Positions 6,834 through 10,504 of a stretch of 10,504 nt of DNA are shown piece after piece (the first letter of the stretch is position 1; each line of letters begins with the position of its first letter). This stretch comes from Oscillospiraceae bacterium (GTDB lineage: Bacteria > Bacillota_A > Clostridia > Oscillospirales > Oscillospiraceae): the NCBI GenBank assembly GCA_017549325.1, contig JAFYVA010000112.1, positions 1-10,504 of the forward strand. The letters are read 5' to 3'. Both the position numbers and the translations under genes were made by a program. The notes beneath the pieces are model-generated. The model searched no databases. It worked only from the letters and a program-made list of their open reading frames with translations, and was not told the origin of the DNA.

Positions 6834-6862
6834 ATTATGCCACAGAACAACAGGTGTGGCAA
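6834..6862 (-). promoter_or_regulatory. ymdB promoter with overlapping dyad
   Basis: On the minus strand TTGCCA (6857-6862) is followed after 17 bases by CATAAT (6834-6839), each one mismatch from consensus, about 40 bases before the ymdB start. An inverted repeat GCCACA-N10-TGTGGC (6839-6844 with 6855-6860) spans the spacer and touches both hexamers, which could be an operator. Confidence 0.72.
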
Positions 6863-6875
6863 GTAGTAAAGATAC

Positions 6876-6903
6876 AAAAAGAAGACCCCCGAAAGGGTCT
6901 TCT
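6876..6903 (-). terminator. Intrinsic terminator after the membrane-protein gene
   Basis: A 9-bp stem AGAAGACCC/GGGTCTTCT (6880-6888 with 6895-6903), loop CCGAAA, is followed on the minus strand by a short T-run. It lies nine bases past the stop codon of the gene at 6913-8673 and separates it from ymdB. Confidence 0.88.
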
Positions 6904-6912
6904 CTATCGTCC

Positions 6913-8673
6913 TTATTCCGTTACCGCTTCCTCCGGTGCCACTACCGCCTCCACACGGTACAGAGGCAGTGCGATACCGCCATCCTGTGCATAGGCGCAG
7001 ACCTCCACCCAATCGCCTTCGCTGAGCAGAATGAGCTGGGGCAGTTCGGAGGCAGAGGAGGTGTACCACTCACCCGCCACCTCAATGAAGTAGTGGGTCT
7101 CGCCCGCCATGACGGCAGAGCGGATCTCCTCCACCGCACCGATAACGGTCGGTGTCAGCGCCAGCTCCTCCTGCGGCAGGTTAGAGGCCTCCTCGTCGAT
7201 GAGGTTGTTGTTGGCCAGCATCTTGCGGTAGTTGCTCTCGCACTCGCCCACGGTGGCGCCGGTGGCCACGATCTGATACTGGCTGACATTGACCATGGCG
7301 TACATCTTCACCAGACCTGCCTCATCCTTCAGTGCCATGAAGTAGGTGGGCTGCTGGGAGATGTTGAGCAGCAGCGGGAAGGTGGCCTGATAATGCAGGT
7401 GCTGCACCTGACCCTCAGCCGAGGCCATGGCGCTGTACTCCTCGGCACCGGCCACGGAGTAGAAGCGCGTCTCCTTGGTGCGCTGGTTGGAGAGGATGAA
7501 GCCGATGTTGGACTCATCCGACACCACGGAGGTGATGCCCGTGTACATATACACATCGTCGCCGATGGCGATGTAGTTGTAGCCGTCGGTGGAGACGGTC
7601 ACTTCACGCTGACCGAACAGGGAGTTGATAAAGCCGTTGATATACAGGCCGTGGTAATCGTACTGCTGGATAATCAGCTCGGCGGTGTACACATGGTCCA
7701 CCCAGGTGGGCACGTCCTCCACATCGTAGTACACGCACTCGCCGGTGACGGCATCCACCAGCACCGCGCCGATGATATCGGTGCCGCCGAAGAGGCCGAT
7801 GGTCTTATCCATGCGGGGGCAGACCCAGTAGGGGTGTCCCGTCTCGTCGATCTCAAAGGCGGGACTGTCGAAGATATAGGTGGGGAAATTGAAGCGCAGA
7901 TGGCGCTGGAGATTGCGTCCGAAGTGCTCGGCAGTGGTGTAGCGGATGCCCTCGTCGAGGCGCACCACCTCCACGTTCTGGGTCACCATGTCCACGATCA
8001 GGTAGGCAGGCAGTCCCTCGGCGCGGTTGGTGAACCACTTGATCCAGTCGCCGTAGCGCAAGCCCGTGACGCGGACGGGGCGGCCCTGGAAGTTGATCTG
8101 GGTGTAGTTCTCAATGACCTCGAACTGGCTCACCATGTCGGCCAGCTCGCCCAGCTTGCGGTTGCCCAGCTTCACGGCGGAGTTCTTATCCACCATGGGG
8201 ATCTGGGAGAAGGAGATCTCCTCCACCTCGGCGGCGAAGTCGCCCTCCTCCACCGTCAGCAGATCCCGGTAGTCGTTGGCACGGATGATGGCCCAGCCGG
8301 AGACAGAGCCCACGATGGCCATGGCCACCATGGCCGCGGCGATGATAAGGGGCACAAGGCACTGCTTTTTCAAAAAGCCGAAGTAGCCCTTCCACCCCGT
8401 ACCCTGAAACCCGGAGGTAATGATGGCACAGATGCCGTACACGGCGCAGGTCAGCAGGATAAATACATAGAAGTCACCGGCCTTGATGTTGATGGCGGGC
8501 AGCGTCACATAGAAATAGAGGGCGGCGAAAACGAGGGTCACCACGATGTTGATGACGGTACGCACCACGGGGGAGGCGATCTTCTTGCGGGGCTTTTTCA
8601 CCTTCTGCGCCCGGACGAAGGGGGTCTCGCCCTTAAAGCCCTCAAAATTCGGGTCGTTCCAGTTTGTGTTCAT
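6913..8673 (-). CDS. Large membrane-anchored protein of unknown function
   Basis: This 586-residue protein was not matched to any function I can name. The N-terminus is a short acidic/aromatic stretch, then a basic patch (KKPRKK, about 26-31). Three predicted membrane segments follow (about 37-58, 68-87 and 105-126). The remaining 460 or so residues are soluble, rich in Tyr, Val, Asp and Glu, with no catalytic motif I recognise. The basic N-terminus suggests an inside start, which would put this long region outside the cell. It includes the stretches LGNRKLGELADMVSQFEV and YWVCPRMDKTIGLFGGTD, and a last section (about 500-586) that looks like a separate small beta domain. I have the impression that similar proteins are common in Oscillospirales, but cannot verify that here. 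The ATG at 8673 has AGGAG upstream; an in-frame ATG at 8862 would run through a repeat element and was rejected. It has its own promoter and terminator, so it is probably a single-gene unit. Confidence 0.85.
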   Translation of the reverse strand: MNTNWNDPNFEGFKGETPFVRAQKVKKPRKKIASPVVRTVINIVVTLVFAALYFYVTLPAINIKAGDFYVFILLTCAVYGICAIITSGFQGTGWKGYFGFLKKQCLVPLIIAAAMVAMAIVGSVSGWAIIRANDYRDLLTVEEGDFAAEVEEISFSQIPMVDKNSAVKLGNRKLGELADMVSQFEVIENYTQINFQGRPVRVTGLRYGDWIKWFTNRAEGLPAYLIVDMVTQNVEVVRLDEGIRYTTAEHFGRNLQRHLRFNFPTYIFDSPAFEIDETGHPYWVCPRMDKTIGLFGGTDIIGAVLVDAVTGECVYYDVEDVPTWVDHVYTAELIIQQYDYHGLYINGFINSLFGQREVTVSTDGYNYIAIGDDVYMYTGITSVVSDESNIGFILSNQRTKETRFYSVAGAEEYSAMASAEGQVQHLHYQATFPLLLNISQQPTYFMALKDEAGLVKMYAMVNVSQYQIVATGATVGECESNYRKMLANNNLIDEEASNLPQEELALTPTVIGAVEEIRSAVMAGETHYFIEVAGEWYTSSASELPQLILLSEGDWVEVCAYAQDGGIALPLYRVEAVVAPEEAVTE

Positions 8674-8734
8674 AGTTCGGTTCTCCTGATATGATAAAGT
8701 TTTGGGTTGATGAGGTTTTTTGAGACGCACCGCG

Positions 8735-8849
8735 CCAAAGGCCCCCTTGTGAAAGGGGGCTGGCTCGCCAATAGGCGAGACTGGGGGATTCCCAAAAAAG
8801 AATCCCTCCGCCCCTTCGGGGCACCTCCCTTTGACAAGGGAGGCTTTGG
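8735..8849. repeat. Four-hairpin palindromic intergenic element, copy 2
   Basis: The element has the same stem order as the one at 5858-6000: outer stem CCAAAG/CTTTGG (8735-8740/8844-8849), hairpin 1 (8741-8748/8753-8760), hairpin 2 (8764-8769/8774-8779), inner stem (8785-8791/8800-8806), hairpin 3 (8810-8814/8818-8822) and hairpin 4 (8824-8831/8836-8843). It lies between a probable promoter (8861-8889) and the membrane-protein start codon, so it would be transcribed inside that gene's 5' leader. Confidence 0.75.
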
Positions 8850-8860
8850 TTTCTGCTCCC

Positions 8861-8889
8861 ATTATACCCTCTTTCGCGCCCCCCGTCCA
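8861..8889 (-). promoter_or_regulatory. Promoter of the membrane-protein gene
   Basis: On the minus strand a perfect TATAAT (8861-8866) is preceded at 17 bases by TGGACG (8884-8889), four of six consensus bases. Transcription would begin near 8854, giving a leader of about 180 bases that includes the whole repeat element at 8735-8849. Confidence 0.6.
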
Positions 8890-8967
8890 GCAAATTCCTC
8901 CGCGAAGAGGAAGAATTTACACTTCCGACGCAATTTTCCCCCCTCGTTCACAAAAGGTTTACAGAAA

Positions 8968-8984
8968 AGTCAAAGAAAGTCAAA
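8968..8984 (+). promoter_or_regulatory. CtsR operator box 1 (perfect match)
   Basis: The sequence AGTCAAAGAAAGTCAAA matches the known CtsR heptad direct repeat RGTCAAANANRGTCAAA at every fixed position. It lies just upstream of the ctsR -35 box. Confidence 0.85.
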
Positions 8985-8992
8985 CTTATCCT

Positions 8993-9009
8993 CTTGACTT
9001 TCTCTGACC
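8993..9009 (-). promoter_or_regulatory. CtsR operator box 2 (reverse orientation, two mismatches)
   Basis: Read on the minus strand, GGTCAGAGAAAGTCAAG matches the CtsR repeat with two mismatches. It covers the -35 hexamer of the ctsR promoter, so a bound repressor would block polymerase. Confidence 0.55.
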
Positions 9010-9022
9010 ATGGTTGTATCGT
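8994..9022 (+). promoter_or_regulatory. ctsR operon promoter
   Basis: TTGACT (8994-8999) and TATCGT (9017-9022) are separated by 17 bases, fitting a sigma-A promoter with start near 9029. It is embedded in CtsR boxes, as expected for an autoregulated class III heat-shock operon. Confidence 0.75.
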
Positions 9023-9025
9023 AAA

Positions 9026-9042
9026 GGTCAGAAAAGGTCAAA
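9026..9042 (+). promoter_or_regulatory. CtsR operator box 3 (one mismatch)
   Basis: GGTCAGAAAAGGTCAAA fits the CtsR direct repeat with one mismatch and overlaps the predicted transcription start, directly after the -10 box. Confidence 0.8.
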
Positions 9043-9065
9043 CGACCAACAAGGAGGAATGTCCC

Positions 9066-9515
9066 ATGGGTATCACCGATATGATCGCCGCGTTTATCCA
9101 CGAATCTCTGGAGGAGGCCAACGGCGTGCTGGAGCTGCAGCGCAGCGATCTGGCGCAAAAATTCAACTGCGTCCCCAGCCAGATCAACTATGTCATGTCC
9201 ACCCGTTTCTCCCCCGAGCGGGGCTACATCGTGGAGAGCCGACGCGGCGGCGGCGGATACATCCGCATCTCCCGCGTGCAGCTGGATCGCAAGACGCTGG
9301 TGATGCACGTCATCAACGCCATCGGCAGTCAGTTGGACGAGCCCAGCGCACAGGCCATCGCCCGCAACCTCTGCGACAGCGGCGCCATCTCCCGGGATTC
9401 TGCCCGGGTGCTGATGGCCGCCACCACGCGGCGCAGCCTGCAGCAGATCCCGCCCGCTCTGCGGGACACGGTGCGCGCCGACATTTTCAAACAAGTCTTA
9501 CTCTATGAAGTCTGA
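9066..9515 (+). CDS. ctsR: CtsR, repressor of class III heat-shock genes
   Basis: CtsR is a winged helix-turn-helix dimer that represses clp genes by binding the heptad direct repeats found just upstream. The 149-residue protein shows the N-terminal DNA-binding domain (about 1-75) with the conserved STRFSPERGYIVESRRGGGGYIRI region. The four-glycine loop (61-64) is the wing that acts as the intrinsic heat sensor in studied CtsR proteins. The C-terminal helical domain (about 78-149) mediates dimer formation. Length is close to that of Bacillus CtsR. The ATG at 9066 has AAGGAGG eight bases upstream; the longer in-frame start at 8994 overlaps the promoter and was rejected. It leads the operon ctsR-mcsA-clpC. 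In species with McsB, that kinase inactivates CtsR; here McsB is not encoded in the operon, so relief may depend on the glycine loop and Clp degradation. Confidence 0.96.
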   Translation: MGITDMIAAFIHESLEEANGVLELQRSDLAQKFNCVPSQINYVMSTRFSPERGYIVESRRGGGGYIRISRVQLDRKTLVMHVINAIGSQLDEPSAQAIARNLCDSGAISRDSARVLMAATTRRSLQQIPPALRDTVRADIFKQVLLYEV

Positions 9516-9541
9516 TCCCACAAGAAGGAGGATACACTACT

Positions 9542-9943
9542 ATGAAATGTGAACACTGCGGCGTGGAAAACGCCACCTTTTTCTGCAAAACAACGGTGAA
9601 CGGACGCAGCAGCGAGATGCATCTGTGTCACGCCTGCGCCGAGAAGCTGGGTCTGAACCGCACCGTGCACCAGGCCTTCTCCCGTCCCTTCGGCCGCCTG
9701 TTCGACCCCTTCTCCCTGTTGGGGGACTTTGGTGTGGCCACCCCCACCCTGCTCACCGAGTTCCCCGCACCCAATGAGGAGACCGCCCCCGCAGCCGAGG
9801 AGCTGGTGGATGCCATCGACGCCAAAAAGCTGCAGGAGGAGCGCCGGAAAAACGCATTGCAGACACAACTGCGCCGCGCCATTGACGAGGAGCGCTACGA
9901 GGACGCAGCCCGTCTCCGGGACGAACTGCGTACACTGAACTGA
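9542..9943 (+). CDS. mcsA: Short McsA-like protein: one zinc finger plus UVR domain
   Basis: McsA normally activates the arginine kinase McsB and helps ClpC. This version is 133 residues, about 50 fewer than the Bacillus protein. It keeps the first four-cysteine zinc finger (Cys3, Cys6, Cys29, Cys32, the same spacing as in Bacillus) and the C-terminal UVR motif (about 102-132, ending RYEDAARLRDELRTL), a ClpC/UvrB-type interaction helix pair. The second pair of CxxC motifs that sits between them in Bacillus McsA is absent. It is replaced by a Pro/Ala/Glu-rich linker (about 45-95). Cys15 is an extra cysteine. It starts 26 bases after ctsR with AAGGAGG upstream and ends 18 bases before clpC. With no mcsB alongside, it probably works as a ClpC or CtsR partner rather than as a kinase activator; that is an inference. 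Confidence 0.88.
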   Translation: MKCEHCGVENATFFCKTTVNGRSSEMHLCHACAEKLGLNRTVHQAFSRPFGRLFDPFSLLGDFGVATPTLLTEFPAPNEETAPAAEELVDAIDAKKLQEERRKNALQTQLRRAIDEERYEDAARLRDELRTLN

Positions 9944-9961
9944 CGAAAGGAGATCCGCACC

Positions 9962-10504
9962 ATGAAAGACTATCCCTTCACCCCCCACGCCGAGGAAGCC
10001 CTGCGCCTTGCCCAGGAGGCGGCACAGGACATGGGCCACGGCTATGTGGGCAGCGAACATCTCCTTCTGGGCCTCATCCGCGCCGAGGGCAGCGTTGCCC
10101 ACCGTGTCCTGACGGAGCAGGGTCTCACCGATGCCATGGTCACTGAGCTGGTACAGCGCAGCGTCGGCCGCGGCAGTGCAGGCACCGCACCGGCACAGGG
10201 TCTTACCCCCCGCGCCCGCAGCGTGGTGGAGCTGGCCGTTGCCGAATCCCGCCGCAGCGGCGGGACGCACATGGGCACCGAGCACCTGCTGATGGGTATG
10301 CTCCGTGAGGGTAACAACATGGCCCTGCGCATTCTGCGCACCGTGGGACTTGACCCCCGCCACCTCTATGCCGCCGTGCAGCAGCAGGTGAGCCAGACCC
10401 GTCCCGTCACCGCCAACGCCGCCCCCCAGAAGGAGGCCAAAAAGACGGGCAAGACACTCACCGAATTCACCCGCGACCTGACCGAGGCCGCCCGACAGGG
10501 CAAG
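9962..10504 (+). CDS. clpC: ClpC-type AAA+ unfoldase, N-terminal part (cut by right window edge)
   Basis: ClpC is the ATP-dependent unfoldase that feeds proteins to ClpP. The 181 visible residues contain the two Clp N-terminal repeats (about 5-70 and 80-145). Their matching motifs are YVGSEHLLLGLIR (28-40) and MGTEHLLMGMLR (104-115). A linker follows, and then TLTEFTRDLTEAARQGK (165-181), which normally leads directly into the first AAA+ domain. Glu32 and Glu107 sit where Bacillus ClpC has acidic residues that bind phosphoarginine, so that pocket looks retained. The Walker motifs and ClpP-binding loop lie beyond the window. The start has AAAGGAG upstream and follows mcsA by 18 bases, in the same CtsR-controlled operon. 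ClpC is preferred over ClpB or ClpE because of the ctsR-mcsA context and the N-domain type. Confidence 0.93.
   Translation, partial: MKDYPFTPHAEEALRLAQEAAQDMGHGYVGSEHLLLGLIRAEGSVAHRVLTEQGLTDAMVTELVQRSVGRGSAGTAPAQGLTPRARSVVELAVAESRRSGGTHMGTEHLLMGMLREGNNMALRILRTVGLDPRHLYAAVQQQVSQTRPVTANAAPQKEAKKTGKTLTEFTRDLTEAARQGK

Larger units (their letters stand above)
8674..9065. other. Divergent intergenic region between the membrane-protein gene and ctsR
   Basis: This 392-base gap has no gene. It holds, left to right, the leader and ribosome site of the minus-strand gene, the four-hairpin element, that gene's promoter, an imperfect AT-rich dyad (about 8892-8918), and then the ctsR control region with three CtsR-box-like sequences and a promoter. 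The two divergent promoters are about 100 bases apart, and all CtsR boxes lie on the ctsR side. Confidence 0.8.

Noticed and set aside
5843..6994. 383-codon open frame on the plus strand
   Set aside because: It crosses the repeat element, ymdB antisense and the terminator at 6876-6903, with no plausible protein features.
6856..8694. 612-codon open frame on the plus strand
   Set aside because: It is antisense to the membrane-protein gene, His/Gly/Val-rich with no domain, and covers that gene's terminator and ribosome site. It is a by-product of GC-rich codon use.
9944..9961. A frameshifted or degraded mcsB between mcsA and clpC
   Set aside because: Only 18 bases separate the genes and they hold the clpC ribosome site, so there is no room for a remnant.
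9503..10363. 286-codon open frame on the minus strand
   Set aside because: It is antisense to mcsA and clpC, which are both firmly identified.

Overview
The window looks like chromosome from a GC-rich, low-oxygen Firmicute, most likely a gut-type Clostridia of the Oscillospirales. The evidence is Gram-positive gene content (RNase Y, YmdB, CtsR/McsA/ClpC, AzlCD), strong AAGGAGG ribosome sites, sigma-A-type promoters, and structured intergenic palindromes of a kind I associate with that group. This placement is an inference from gene families; no rRNA or marker gene is present.

Layout. Positions 1-8673 are read from the minus strand, and 8994 to the end from the plus strand. In minus-strand transcription order: (i) a membrane-anchored protein of unknown function (8673-6913) with its own promoter and terminator; (ii) ymdB (6793-6011) with a clear promoter; (iii) after a structured repeat, a tight run of ybaK-like tRNA-editing protein, SbcD/YhaO-like metallophosphoesterase, cytoplasmic asparaginase, azlC and azlD (5800-2098), closed by a strong terminator; (iv) an intergenic block of repeats (1737-2097); (v) an amidase with an SH3b domain (1736-993); (vi) the 5' part of rny (809 to the left edge). 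Divergently, ctsR-mcsA-clpC (9066 to the right edge) forms the class III heat-shock operon behind a promoter carrying three CtsR-box-like sequences.

How the genes relate. rny and ymdB, often neighbours in Firmicutes, are here about 5 kb apart on the same strand, with unrelated small-molecule and cell-wall genes between them. The heat-shock operon is reduced: no mcsB lies between mcsA and clpC, and McsA has lost its second zinc finger. This suggests that arginine-phosphate tagging is absent, or at least not encoded here.

I found no defence island, CRISPR array, transposase, prophage or wholly new system. The best leads are the reduced heat-shock operon, the paired four-hairpin repeat elements (one placed inside a probable 5' leader), the palindrome abutting a probable rny promoter, and the conserved-looking membrane protein without assigned function.
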